From: Stakelama portus
GTDB lineage: Bacteria > Pseudomonadota > Alphaproteobacteria > Sphingomonadales > Sphingomonadaceae
Direction: 5' to 3'
Length of the DNA: 64,000 nt
NCBI RefSeq assembly: GCF_003171655.1
Contig: NZ_QFZL01000003.1
Location: 528,680-592,679, forward strand
The position numbers were made by a program, and so were the translations under genes. The notes under the pieces are model-generated. The model was not told where the DNA came from. It did not search any database and worked only from the letters and a program-made list of their open reading frames with translations. Positions 47,330 through 56,373 of the stretch are shown here, one piece after another. The stretch's first letter is position 1; every line of letters starts with the position of its first letter.

Positions 47330-47343
47330 CACAATCTGTTGTG
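47330..47343. promoter_or_regulatory. NrdR-type dyad 2
   Basis: CACAATCTGTTGTG, the exact inverse complement of dyad 1. A weaker partner may be the AACAAAAAAAGGTG segment (47298-47311), with centres 32 bases apart, the usual NrdR spacing. Confidence 0.5.
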
Positions 47344-47400
47344 TCACACCCCTGTCATTACGGGTCGGCAACATCTTTACCGGCCTGTGGACGAATCACT

Positions 47401-48219
47401 TTAAGCTGAGGACAGCCATCCCGCATCGCGCAGCGCGGGATAATAGGAGCGGCTGACCGGGGCGACGATCCCGCCCGGCAACGTCAGTTCGGCACGGCCG
47501 TCGCCGCGTTCGACCGATTGGATCGCGTCGCGCGCGACCCACCAGCTGCGATGGGTGCGGGCACCCTCGATACCGTCAAGCTCGCTGACTGCGTCGGAAA
47601 GGCGCAGCAGGATGAGGTCTGACCCGGCTGCGGTATGGACGCGCAGATAATGATCCTCGGCCGCGACCGCGTGGATCGCCGCATCGCGCAGATGCGGGGG
47701 CAGGCGTTCGGCCAGGCGCGGGCGCGCCGGAATCGGCGGGGGGGTATCGGGATCGGGATCGGGCTGGGCAGCGGAACGCGCCGTGGCATAATTGACGGCG
47801 GTGATTGCGCCGGTCACGACCAGCACCAATCCGAACAGTCGCGCAATGCCGAGCGGCGTCCCCACCGTCTGGCCGAAAAAGACCAGCGAGGTTCCCATCA
47901 CCAGCAGCGTCAGCGGCGCCGCGATCAGGATGCTGACCAGCGTGCCTTCGACAATCGGTCGCGGCGCCAACCGGCCCCAGCTGGTGATCGCGCTGGTCAC
48001 GCCGATGCCGATCAGCGCGCCCGAAAGCATCAGCACCAGCCAATAGCCGAGCCGCGGCAGCAGCGGCACATCATCGGTGCCCAGCGCGCCGGTGATCGTC
48101 ATCAGCACCGCCGCAATCGTCGCGACGGTTATGCCGCGTATATGGCTCTGCCCGGGACTGCCATTTGGTCCCACCGCCATTCGCGAAGCGCCAGTGGCGG
48201 ATCGCTGTTCTTCACGCAT
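47401..48219 (-). CDS. LytTR transcriptional regulator with four membrane helices
   Basis: 272 residues. Four hydrophobic segments (ITVATIAAVLMTITGALG, LGYWLVLMLSGALIGIGV, GTLVSILIAAPLTLLVMGTSLVF, LFGLVLVVTGAITAV) and a C-terminal LytTR domain (HAVAAEDHYLRVHTAAGSDLILLRLSDAV, THRSWWVARDAI, ELTLPGGIVAPVSRSYYPALR). It is a membrane-tethered DNA-binding protein of the sphingomonad LytTR type. ATG 48219 is chosen because GGAGGGGG lies five bases before it; 48240 is an alternative. Target unknown. Confidence 0.85.
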   Translation of the reverse strand: MREEQRSATGASRMAVGPNGSPGQSHIRGITVATIAAVLMTITGALGTDDVPLLPRLGYWLVLMLSGALIGIGVTSAITSWGRLAPRPIVEGTLVSILIAAPLTLLVMGTSLVFFGQTVGTPLGIARLFGLVLVVTGAITAVNYATARSAAQPDPDPDTPPPIPARPRLAERLPPHLRDAAIHAVAAEDHYLRVHTAAGSDLILLRLSDAVSELDGIEGARTHRSWWVARDAIQSVERGDGRAELTLPGGIVAPVSRSYYPALRDAGWLSSA

Positions 48220-48308
48220 TCGCCCCCTCCGTTCGCGCAAATCGGGATGACGGCATCAGCATAGCCGCGACATGGCCTGGGCGTCGAACCCAAAGAGGAG
48301 ATTTTCCG

Positions 48309-48752
48309 ATGCTTCGCTCGCTGCTTGCCGCCGCGCTGATCGCCCCGCTGCCGCTGATCGCGCCGATCGCCGCCGCCCCCGCCATGGCGCAGGGGGCCGC
48401 CACGCTGACCATCCATTTCGATGGTATCGAACAGGCGCAGGGTCGGATCATGGTCGCGATCTATGACGCCGAGGGGTGGAATGGCGGGGCGCCGGTGCGG
48501 GTCGCCATGATCGATGCCAAAACCGGTGGCGCCGATGTCGTGGTCGCCGGGCTGGCGCCGGGCACCTATGCCGTACGCGCCTTTCAGGATGTCGATGGCG
48601 ACATGAAGTTCGGGACCAATCCGTTCGGCATGCCGACCGAGCCGTTCGGATTTTCCAACGATGCGATGGGGGCAGGCGGTCCGCCGAGCTTCGATGCGGC
48701 GGCCTTCGCGATCGGCGACGCGCCGGTTGCCCAGAATATCACGCTGCGCTGA
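48309..48752 (+). CDS. DUF2141 secreted protein
   Basis: 147 residues. A signal peptide (MLRSLLAAALIAPLPLIAPIAAAPAMAQ) and a beta-sandwich DUF2141 domain: QGRIMVAIYDAEGWNG, VVVAGLAPGTYAVRAFQDVDGDMKFGTNPFGMPTEPFGFSNDA. The DGDMKFGTNPFGMPTEPFGFS signature is diagnostic. Often found beside carotenoid oxygenases in sphingomonads; here it is 17 bases before one, suggesting one operon. Confidence 0.88.
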   Translation: MLRSLLAAALIAPLPLIAPIAAAPAMAQGAATLTIHFDGIEQAQGRIMVAIYDAEGWNGGAPVRVAMIDAKTGGADVVVAGLAPGTYAVRAFQDVDGDMKFGTNPFGMPTEPFGFSNDAMGAGGPPSFDAAAFAIGDAPVAQNITLR

Positions 48753-48769
48753 ACCGGGGAGACGATCAG

Positions 48770-50233
48770 ATGCTCAGCCGTCGCAATTTTCTGGGATCGG
48801 GCCTGGCGGGCGCCGGGGTGCTTGCCGGGGCAGCGATCCTGCCGCCCGAAAAACTCTATGCCGCGATGGTCCCGGCCGACTGGACGCTCGGCGCCGCCGA
48901 TATCGATACCGATGTCGCGCCGCATGCGATGCGGCTGGTCGCGGGCCGCGCGCCCGACGGGCTGAAGGGCGTGCTGTATCGCAACGGTCCGGCCAAGTTT
49001 CGCCGCCCCGGCGGGTCGGCGACGCATTGGTTCGATGGCGACGGCATGGTCCGCCGCTATGCGATCGACGGTGGCGAGGCGCGGATGGCGGCGCGCTTCG
49101 TCGACACCGAAAAGCGGCGGCAGGAGGCAGCGGCGAATGCGATGCTGCTGCCCGGTTTCGGCACGCCGGTGCGCGAAGGCGCAGTGATGACCAGCCCGGA
49201 CAGTGCGAATGCCGCCAATACCAGCGTGCTGGTTTCGGGCGGCGAGCTGCTCGCGCTGTGGGAAGCCGGGTCGCCCTATCGGATGGACCCCGACGCGCTC
49301 GAGACGCGCGGGCTGAAGACCTATCGCAGCGATCTGGCGCATATGCCCTTCCTTGCCCATCCGCGCGTCGAGCCCGACGGGACGGTGTGGAATCTGGGGC
49401 TGGCGGGCAAGCGCGCGATCCTTTGGAAGCTGGCGCCCGGCGGCGCGCTGGCCGACACGCAGCTGATCGAATTGCCGCGCGCCAGCTATATCCATGATTT
49501 CACGGCGACCGCGCGGCATCTGGTGATCGTGCTGCAGCCCTGGGTGCTGGCGCGCAATGCCAATCCGATCATCCAGGGGCTGGAATGGCTGCCGGAGACG
49601 GGCACGCAGATATTGGTGATCGACAAGAATGATCCGACGCAGCGGCGCATCTTTGAAGTGCCGGCATTCTTCGCATTTCACATGGACGATGCATGGGAAG
49701 AGGCGGACGGCACGATCCGGTTCGGCATCTGCACCACGCCCGAACCCAAATTCGTCATCGACGAAGCGCGCGAATTGCTGCTGGGCCGCCGGGTGGCGAC
49801 ACCGTTGCCGATGCTGTCGGCGATCACGTTGCGCCCCGATGGCAGTGCGAGCCTTGAATCGACCGGCGTCGCGGCGGAGTTTCCGCAGAATGACCGCAGC
49901 CGTTCGGGGCTGAAGCGATCGCTGACGGTGCATACCGGGCTGTATGGCCATGGCTGCCCGTTCGCGCGGTCGGTCGGCGTCTATGACTGGGCGCGGCAGA
50001 GCAATGCCGAACATGATTTCGGCGCCGATCATCTGGTCGAGGAATTTCTCTATGTCCCGCGCGGCAGCGAGGAAGGCGATGGCTGGCTGGTCGGAACGAC
50101 ACTGAACCTTGCGGCGCGCGCCACCGAACTGCATGTTCTCGATGCACGCGACGTCGCGGCCGGGCCGGTGGCAAGCTGGCGCGGCGATGCGGCATTGCCG
50201 GTGACGTTTCACGGGACGTTCGCTGCGGGCTGA
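48770..50233 (+). CDS. Carotenoid oxygenase (RPE65/CCD family), Tat-exported
   Basis: Non-haem iron dioxygenase of carotenoid or stilbene-type substrates. The 487-residue product has a Tat-like leader (SRRNFLGSGLAGAGVLAG). Iron histidines are expected in FLAHPRVEPDG, SYIHDFTATARH, FFAFHMDDAWEE and near the C-terminus (PVTFHGTF). THWFDGDGMVRRY is a strong family block. Export by Tat and location next to a DUF2141 protein are noteworthy, because most family members act in the cytosol. Substrate unknown. Confidence 0.9.
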   Translation: MLSRRNFLGSGLAGAGVLAGAAILPPEKLYAAMVPADWTLGAADIDTDVAPHAMRLVAGRAPDGLKGVLYRNGPAKFRRPGGSATHWFDGDGMVRRYAIDGGEARMAARFVDTEKRRQEAAANAMLLPGFGTPVREGAVMTSPDSANAANTSVLVSGGELLALWEAGSPYRMDPDALETRGLKTYRSDLAHMPFLAHPRVEPDGTVWNLGLAGKRAILWKLAPGGALADTQLIELPRASYIHDFTATARHLVIVLQPWVLARNANPIIQGLEWLPETGTQILVIDKNDPTQRRIFEVPAFFAFHMDDAWEEADGTIRFGICTTPEPKFVIDEARELLLGRRVATPLPMLSAITLRPDGSASLESTGVAAEFPQNDRSRSGLKRSLTVHTGLYGHGCPFARSVGVYDWARQSNAEHDFGADHLVEEFLYVPRGSEEGDGWLVGTTLNLAARATELHVLDARDVAAGPVASWRGDAALPVTFHGTFAAG

Positions 50234-50273
50234 CTCGCGGCGCTGCTCCCCAAAAGAGGGTGGGGAGAGCGGA

Positions 50274-51698
50274 ATGCGCAAGCTGGGCCGGGCGGCCGCG
50301 ATACTGGCCGGAGCGCTGACCTGCCACGCCCTGCCGGCATCGGCGCAGATGGAAATCGTCCGCGCCGATCAGGTGACCAATCGCGCGGGTGTCACGCTGT
50401 TCGTCACGCGCGGTACGATCATGGTTCCGGCGGTGCGCGGCGACGAACGGCCGGGCGACGCGCCGGTGAAGGTCGCCTTTGTCCGGATCAGCCGCGCGGT
50501 ACAGCCAAGCGAGACCGCGACCTTCGTGCTGGCGGGCGGGCCCGGCGGATCGGGGATCGGCATTGCCGAATCGATCGTGCGCAACGGCGACGACGCGCTG
50601 TTCGACATGTTCGGCGGCGATGTGATCGGGATGGACCAGCGCGGGACGGGCGCGTCGACGCCCGCGCCTTATTTCCCCGCGCCTTATGACCTGCCGCTCG
50701 ACGTACCGGGATCGCCCGCGGCGTGGCTGCCGATCATCGCACCACAGATACGCGCGGCAGCGGCGGAAATGCGCGCGCAGGGCATTCGCCCGGAAATGTT
50801 CGCAACGCGCGAGGCGGCGGACGATATCGACATGATCCGCAGCGGGCTTGGCTATGCGCGGATGAACCTGTTCGGCAGCAGCTATGGCAGCCATCTCGCG
50901 CTGTCGGTGCTGCGCCATCATGGCGACCGGGTGAACCGGGTCGTGCTGATCGGGCCGGAGGGGCCGGACGATAGCTGGAAGCTGCCCGACCATGTCGATG
51001 CGGCGATCGCCCGGATCGGCGCGGCGATCGGCGACCCGGACCTGCCCGACCGGATGCGCCGGGTGATCGGGCGGTTGCGCGAGGCGCCGGTGACGGTGCC
51101 GGTGATGCTCGCCAGCGGCGTCGAGCAGGACGTGACGCTCGGCGCGTTCGACTTGCAATATCTGTCCTATTCGCAGCCATCGGGGCGTGAGGGGCTGATC
51201 ACGCTGGCGCGGCAATATCGCGCGATGGAGGCAGGCGATTTTTCGCAGATGGCGTGGAGCGCGATGCGGGTGCGGCAGAATATGTCGACCTGGTATGCGA
51301 TGAGCCAGATCACCGACATTGCCGCGGGCGCCAGCGCCGAACGCGCCGCCGCGATCGATGCGCAGGCGCCCGATTCGATTCTGGGCAATGCAATCAACTT
51401 TCCCGACCGCGCGCTGGCGGATGCATGGGGCGTGACGCCCGAGCCGGCGGCGGAGCGCGCGCCGATCCACAGCGACGTGCCGGTGCTGATCCTGGTCGGC
51501 GATCTCGACATGCGTACGCCGATCGAAAATGGCGAGGCGCTGATCGAGACCTTGCCCAACGGACATCTGGTGGTGGTCGAAAACGCCGCGCACCAGTTCG
51601 ACATTTTCGGTTCGCCGGAAATTCGCGGGGTGATCGCTCCGTTCATCGCGGGCGAGCCGGTAACGGTGGAGCGGATCACGCTGCCGGTCGGCCAGTGA
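50274..51698 (+). CDS. Exported alpha/beta hydrolase (proline-iminopeptidase-like)
   Basis: A 474-residue protein with a signal peptide (MRKLGRAAAILAGALTCHALPASAQ). The TAP-like alpha/beta hydrolase fold shows TFVLAGGPGGSG (oxyanion strand), IGMDQRGTGAS, nucleophile Ser in FGSSYGSHLAL, Asp in LVGDLDMRTPIENG and His in ENAAHQFDIF. It resembles secreted tripeptidyl or proline iminopeptidases. The gene follows the oxygenase gene by 40 bases and ends with a clear terminator. Confidence 0.87.
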   Translation: MRKLGRAAAILAGALTCHALPASAQMEIVRADQVTNRAGVTLFVTRGTIMVPAVRGDERPGDAPVKVAFVRISRAVQPSETATFVLAGGPGGSGIGIAESIVRNGDDALFDMFGGDVIGMDQRGTGASTPAPYFPAPYDLPLDVPGSPAAWLPIIAPQIRAAAAEMRAQGIRPEMFATREAADDIDMIRSGLGYARMNLFGSSYGSHLALSVLRHHGDRVNRVVLIGPEGPDDSWKLPDHVDAAIARIGAAIGDPDLPDRMRRVIGRLREAPVTVPVMLASGVEQDVTLGAFDLQYLSYSQPSGREGLITLARQYRAMEAGDFSQMAWSAMRVRQNMSTWYAMSQITDIAAGASAERAAAIDAQAPDSILGNAINFPDRALADAWGVTPEPAAERAPIHSDVPVLILVGDLDMRTPIENGEALIETLPNGHLVVVENAAHQFDIFGSPEIRGVIAPFIAGEPVTVERITLPVGQ

Positions 51699-51700
51699 AG

Positions 51701-51741
51701 GCGACGGCCCGCTTCCGGCAGGGGAAGCGGGCCGTCGCTTT
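51701..51741 (+). terminator. Terminator after the hydrolase gene
   Basis: Perfect 16-bp stem (51701-51716 with 51723-51738) and six-base loop directly after the stop codon, followed by TTT. It ends the 48309-51698 unit. Confidence 0.85.
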
Positions 51742-51778
51742 GGCGCGCCGATCGGGGCGGATCGGCGCGCGGGTTGCG

Positions 51779-51805
51779 CGGCAGCGACCGGCGCGGTCGC
51801 TGCCG
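51779..51805 (-). terminator. Terminator after the TonB receptor gene
   Basis: CGGCAGCGACCG-GCG-CGGTCGCTGCCG, perfect 12-bp stem with three-base loop, 12 bases from the receptor stop. With the 51701 hairpin it separates the convergent genes. No T-run. Confidence 0.65.
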
Positions 51806-51816
51806 ACGAGGGATGC

Positions 51817-54126
51817 TTAGTAGCGGACCGTGACCTGGCCGCCATAGAAACGCGGTTCGGCCGGGATGAAGGTCGGATAGCCGAACGCGCCGCCGGTATT
51901 GCCTGCGTCGAGCAGATAATCCTTGTCGGTCAGGTTGCGGACATAGCCTGCGATTTCGAAGCGATCGTCGGCGAAGCTGACGCCCGCGCGCAGATTGACG
52001 AGCGTCACCGGACCCTGGCTGATCAGCTGGGTGTTGGGCGTTTCGAAATAGATGCGGCTGCGATAGGTGACAGTCGGCGTCGCGAAGAACCGGGCGCTGC
52101 CGATCGGCGCATTGATGGTGAAGCCGCCCGACGCCTGCCATTCGGGCTGAAGCCGGAAGCGGGAACCGGCATAGACGCCGTTCGATGCCCTGTCGTCGAT
52201 GCCGCCGTCGATCCATGCGCCATTGGCGAAGAGGCTGAGCCAGGATGCCGGGCGGACCTGCATTTCGCCTTCGACGCCCAGATTGCTTGCCGACCCTGCG
52301 CTTTCGGTGACTGTCGAACCCACCGGCTGGCCCGAGGGATCGTTGGGATCGGTGATGATCCGCGAGACCTGGAAGTTCGAATAATCCTGATAATAGACGG
52401 CGAGCGAGCCCGAGAACATGCCCGCGCTGCCCTTGATACCGGCTTCATAGTTCCAGACGGTTTCTTCGGGAACGACGCTCGACGAAGCCGCATTCTGATT
52501 GACGCTTGGCGAGCGGCGGCCCTTCGACACAGTGACATAGGCGTTGACCGTATCGGAGAAGCGATAGAGCGCATTGGCGCGCGGCAGCACCGCCGAGAAG
52601 CTGTCCTGTGACCACAAGGTGCCGTTGGTCGACGCCTGGCCCGGGATCAGCGGTCCGCCGCTCAGCACGCTGTTCGGTGCGACCGAATAATAGCCCGACT
52701 TGCGCTGTTCGATCAGCACGCGGACGCCGCCGGTCACTTCGAGCTTCGGCGTCAGATTCCAGCGCACATCGCCGAACACCGAATAGCTGTCGTTGACGCC
52801 CAGATTCTGGAAGACCGAGCTGTACGGGATCGCCGTGGCCAGTCCGCCGGTGAGCAGGGTGGTCGCCCCCGCCGCGCCGACACTGCCGTCGGGATTGATG
52901 CAGTTCAGGCCGAGCGATTGCCGGATCGAAGCCACCGAACAGGCGAGATAGGTGCCTTCTTCGGTCGAAAAGGGCACGCGCTGAAAATTGTCTTCGTGGA
53001 AGAAATTCCAGCCGAACGACGCGCGGACATGCGCGTCTTCATAGGCGAAGCGCGATTCGTGATTGACCTGCCAGCCCTGCGAATCTTCCTCGAATTCGAG
53101 ATACCAGGCCGCCGAGCCATCGGCATCGAACACTTCCTGGCTGTCGAACTTGCGATAGCCGTTGACCGTGGTGAAGTTCCAGCCATCGGCGAAATCATAG
53201 CTGGCGGTCAGATTGACGTCATAGACTTCGCGGCGCAGGCCAAGCTTGTCGTTGCCCAGAACCGCCGCCGAGATACCCGCCGGAGCGCCCGACAGATTGG
53301 CATCGCCGAACGGGTTCGCCGGGCCTGCCGAAGTCGGGAAATTGCCCGAGATGAACGGGGTGCCGCTGTTGCGCTGCTGGTCATAGGTGCCGATCAGGTC
53401 GATCGTCAGTGCGTCGGTCGGCGTGAAGCGCAGCGAGCCGCGCAGCCCGAACTGATCCTGCGCATAGAGGTCGCCCTGACGGTCCGACAGATTGTGGACA
53501 TAGCCGTCGCGCTTTTTCCATTCGCCGGCGATGCGGCCGGCGATCACGTCGTTGCCGATATTGATATGGCCGCCGAGCAGGCGGGCATCATAGTTGCCGA
53601 GGCCGCCGGTCAGCTCTGCCGACACGCCCGGTTTGGGACGCGCCGAAATGATGCTGATCGCGCCGATCGTCGAAGCGGTGCCGAACAGAGTCGCCTGCGG
53701 GCCCTTGATCACTTCGATCCGGTCGACGTCGTAAATCGACTGGTACGAGCCGCGCGAACGCGAAATGTCGACGCCATTATAATAGAGCGTGACGCGCGCC
53801 GCCTGTTGCGCCGATCCGCTGTCCGACGTGATGCCGCGAATGACGATGCCGGGATTGTTGGCGCTCTGTTCCTGGATGTTGAGGCCGGGGATATAGTTGG
53901 ACAGCTCATCGAGGTCCGACACGCCCAGATCGCGCATCCGTTCGCCGGTAACCGCCGACACGGTGACGGGCACGTCGATCAGCCGCTGCTCTTCCTTTTG
54001 CGCGGTGACGATGATTTCGTCGGGATTGGAGGTCGAGGAATCCTGAGTGCTGGTTTGTGCCCATGCGGCGGGCGCGGTGCCGATCAGCAATGCTGCCGTG
54101 ACGGAACGAATGGCGATATTCTTCAT
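51817..54126 (-). CDS. TonB-dependent outer-membrane receptor
   Basis: A 769-residue protein with signal peptide (MKNIAIRSVTAALLIGTAPAAWAQ). A TonB-box-like DEIIVTAQKEEQ is followed by the plug (RLIDVPVTVSAVTGERMRDLGVSDLDELSNYIPGLNIQEQSANNPGIVIRGI, DRIEVIKGPQATLFGTASTIGAIS) and a 22-strand barrel ending in YGGQVTVRY with terminal aromatic. It is the PfeA/FyuA-like type used for large substrates. Substrate unknown; divergent amidase suggests a peptide or amide substrate but that is speculation. Confidence 0.93.
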   Translation of the reverse strand: MKNIAIRSVTAALLIGTAPAAWAQTSTQDSSTSNPDEIIVTAQKEEQRLIDVPVTVSAVTGERMRDLGVSDLDELSNYIPGLNIQEQSANNPGIVIRGITSDSGSAQQAARVTLYYNGVDISRSRGSYQSIYDVDRIEVIKGPQATLFGTASTIGAISIISARPKPGVSAELTGGLGNYDARLLGGHINIGNDVIAGRIAGEWKKRDGYVHNLSDRQGDLYAQDQFGLRGSLRFTPTDALTIDLIGTYDQQRNSGTPFISGNFPTSAGPANPFGDANLSGAPAGISAAVLGNDKLGLRREVYDVNLTASYDFADGWNFTTVNGYRKFDSQEVFDADGSAAWYLEFEEDSQGWQVNHESRFAYEDAHVRASFGWNFFHEDNFQRVPFSTEEGTYLACSVASIRQSLGLNCINPDGSVGAAGATTLLTGGLATAIPYSSVFQNLGVNDSYSVFGDVRWNLTPKLEVTGGVRVLIEQRKSGYYSVAPNSVLSGGPLIPGQASTNGTLWSQDSFSAVLPRANALYRFSDTVNAYVTVSKGRRSPSVNQNAASSSVVPEETVWNYEAGIKGSAGMFSGSLAVYYQDYSNFQVSRIITDPNDPSGQPVGSTVTESAGSASNLGVEGEMQVRPASWLSLFANGAWIDGGIDDRASNGVYAGSRFRLQPEWQASGGFTINAPIGSARFFATPTVTYRSRIYFETPNTQLISQGPVTLVNLRAGVSFADDRFEIAGYVRNLTDKDYLLDAGNTGGAFGYPTFIPAEPRFYGGQVTVRY

Positions 54127-54286
54127 GTGCGGTCCCCTTGCTATGGCGGGCCCATGGGCCGGACATGTTTCGGCATCGCTAAGCTTCCGTGACAATTTCG
54201 CGGCAATTGCTGTTGCAGTGCATCATGGTTGTGGAGAACCCCGTTTCTGCCTAGCCTCGTGACAAATTGGACACGGGGAAATGGCG

Positions 54287-55930
54287 ATGCTGAAACTCTT
54301 GCCGCTGCTGGCGCTGACGATCGGTGCGCCACAGGATGTTCCGACCGGGGCACAGGACGCCGCTCCGCCGGTTGCGGCCCCTGCCGATCCGGTCGCGCAG
54401 GTCGATATCGTCGAAATGTCGGTCGGCGATCTGCAGGCGGCGATGGAAGCCGGCACGCTGACCAGCGAAGCGATCACCCGCGCCTATATCGCGCGGATCG
54501 CGCAAATCGATCGGCAAGGGCCGACCTTGCGATCGGTGATCGCGATCAGCCCCGACGCGATCGCGCAGGCGCGGCTGCTGGACGAGGAACGCGCGATGGG
54601 CCGCGTGCGCGGGCCGCTGCATGGCATTCCGGTGCTGGTGAAGGACAATATCGAAACGCGCGACTTGCCGACCACGGCGGGCAGCCTCGCGCTTGCCGAC
54701 AACATGACCTATCGCGACGCGCCGGTGGTCGCGCATCTGCGCGATGCGGGCGCGGTGGTGCTGGGCAAGACCAATTTGTCCGAATGGGCCAATATCCGTT
54801 CAACAAGTTCGATGAGCGGGTGGAGCGCGGTCGGCGGGCTGGTGCGCAACCCCTATGCGCTCGACCGGACGAGCTGTGGATCGTCGAGCGGATCGGGCGC
54901 CGCAGTCGCGGCGAGCCTGTCGGCGGTCGCGGTCGGCACCGAAACCGACGGATCGGTGGTCTGTCCGTCGTCGATGAACGGCATTGTCGGGCTGAAGCCG
55001 ACGGTCGGGCTGGTCAGCCGCACCCATATCGTGCCGATCAGCCATAGCCAGGATACCGCCGGGCCGATGGGGCGCAGCGTGCGCGATGTCGCGATACTGT
55101 TTTCGGCGATGATCGGCACCGACCCCGCCGATGCCGCGACGGCGGATGCGGATAGCCACAAAGCCGATTATGCCGCGAACCTGTCGCCACGCGCGTTGCA
55201 GGGCGTGCGGATCGGCGTGCTGCGCCCCGAAATGCCCGCCGATCTGGCGGCGCGATACGACGAAGCCTTGCAGCAGCTGGTGACGGCGGGGGCAGTGCTG
55301 GTCGATGTCACGCCGCCGGATCATCCCGATCTGGACGAGGATGAATTTCAGGTCCTGCTGGTCGAGCTGAAGGCCGATCTTGACGCCTATCTGGCGACCA
55401 CGCCTTCGACGGTGCGGACACGGACGCTGGCCGATCTGATCGCGTTCAACGAAGCGCATGCCGACGCCGAAATGCCCTATTTCGCGCAGGAGATTTTCCA
55501 CATGGCCGCCGATACGCGCGGGCTGGACGATCCGGAATATCGCGCCGCGTGCGAACGGTCGCAGCGCATGGCGGGGCCGGAAGGGATCGATGTGATGCTG
55601 GCGCAGGCGGGTGCGCAGATCCTGGTGTCGCCTACCTATGGCATGCCGTGGCTGAGCGATCCGGTCCATGGCGATCAGTTCAGCGGCCCTTCGGCGAGCG
55701 GCCTGCCCGCCGTTTCGGGCTATCCGCACCTGACTGTGCCGATGGGGCTGGTCGACGGGCTGCCGGTGGGGCTGAGCTTTATCGGGACGGCCTATAGCGA
55801 AGCGACGCTGCTTGAAGCGGGCTATGCCTATGAACAGCAGAGCAAGGCGCGGGTGGTGCCGGAATATAAGCCGACCGTCGACGCGGGCGCGGCTATCGAC
55901 GGGGTGGCGCAACCGGTATCGGCGCCCTAG
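54287..55930 (+). CDS. Exported amidase-signature enzyme
   Basis: About 547 residues with a leader (MLKLLPLLALTIGA). The amidase signature is complete: Lys in VLVKDNIETRDLP, cis-Ser and catalytic Ser in SCGSSSGSGAAVAASLSAVAVGTETDGSVVCPSS. FAGPMGRSVRDVA-type AGPMGRSVRDVA follows. ATG 54287 is preferred to 54281 because GGGGAA ends six bases before it. The substrate cannot be told from sequence; exported amidases of this sort may act on peptides. The stop codon lies in a long inverted repeat. Confidence 0.9.
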   Translation: MLKLLPLLALTIGAPQDVPTGAQDAAPPVAAPADPVAQVDIVEMSVGDLQAAMEAGTLTSEAITRAYIARIAQIDRQGPTLRSVIAISPDAIAQARLLDEERAMGRVRGPLHGIPVLVKDNIETRDLPTTAGSLALADNMTYRDAPVVAHLRDAGAVVLGKTNLSEWANIRSTSSMSGWSAVGGLVRNPYALDRTSCGSSSGSGAAVAASLSAVAVGTETDGSVVCPSSMNGIVGLKPTVGLVSRTHIVPISHSQDTAGPMGRSVRDVAILFSAMIGTDPADAATADADSHKADYAANLSPRALQGVRIGVLRPEMPADLAARYDEALQQLVTAGAVLVDVTPPDHPDLDEDEFQVLLVELKADLDAYLATTPSTVRTRTLADLIAFNEAHADAEMPYFAQEIFHMAADTRGLDDPEYRAACERSQRMAGPEGIDVMLAQAGAQILVSPTYGMPWLSDPVHGDQFSGPSASGLPAVSGYPHLTVPMGLVDGLPVGLSFIGTAYSEATLLEAGYAYEQQSKARVVPEYKPTVDAGAAIDGVAQPVSAP

Positions 55931-55984
55931 GTCGTGAACCCATTCCGGCGCCTCGGCGGTGCCGTTTATGGGTTCACGACCTAG
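55927..55984. repeat. Perfect inverted repeat between convergent genes
   Basis: CTAGGTCGTGAACCCAT (55927-55943) and ATGGGTTCACGACCTAG (55968-55984), 17 of 17 paired, 24-base loop. Both the amidase stop (55928-55930) and the DUF4345 stop (55981-55983) fall inside the arms. It probably works as a two-way terminator. A shorter relative (TAGGTCACGACCTA) lies upstream of topA. Confidence 0.85.
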
Positions 55985-56373
55985 CTGCGGCGGGCGATCC
56001 GCGCCTGCCACAGCATCAGCAGCGGCATGACGCCCAGTTCCATGACCAGCCCGGCGGCGTGGCCGGTCGAAGGCATGCCGACGCTGAGCGCGGAGACCAG
56101 CCGGGCAAGACCGCCGGCGACCACCAGCGCGCCGAGCAGGCGGAAGCGCCCGCTCTTGCGCTCGATCCCCGGGATGCAGCTGGCAAAGGCGAGGCCGGCG
56201 GCGAGGAAAATGCCCGAAAGATAGCGGAAATGGCTGTCGAGATCGGTCGGCACCGGTCCCTGCACCAGCCAGCCGGCCCCGCGCAGCACGCCGATGCCGC
56301 CGATGATCAGCGGCACCAGCACCGCGATACACAGCACGGCCTGGAACAACCGGCGCTCGGCCGCGCGGCTCAT
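55981..56373 (-). CDS. DUF4345 membrane protein
   Basis: 130 residues with four hydrophobic helices: RLFQAVLCIAVLVPLIIGGIGVL, FRYLSGIFLAAGLAFASCIP, LLGALVVAGGLARLVSALSVG and LVMELGVMPLLMLWQARI. DHFRYLSGIF-type DSHFRYLSGIF and the layout match DUF4345. Function unknown. It overlaps the upstream DUF2721 gene by ATGA (56370-56373). Confidence 0.78.
   Translation of the reverse strand: MSRAAERRLFQAVLCIAVLVPLIIGGIGVLRGAGWLVQGPVPTDLDSHFRYLSGIFLAAGLAFASCIPGIERKSGRFRLLGALVVAGGLARLVSALSVGMPSTGHAAGLVMELGVMPLLMLWQARIARRS

Larger units (their letters stand above)
46941..47400. other. nrdA promoter region
   Basis: 460 bases without a gene, between nrdA and the convergently oriented end of the LytTR gene. 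It contains inverted 14-mers at 47129 and 47330, a 21-base-period direct repeat at 47184 and a TGTGAACAACAAAAAAAGG A-rich tract at 47291-47309. Less GC-rich than coding DNA. Confidence 0.6.
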
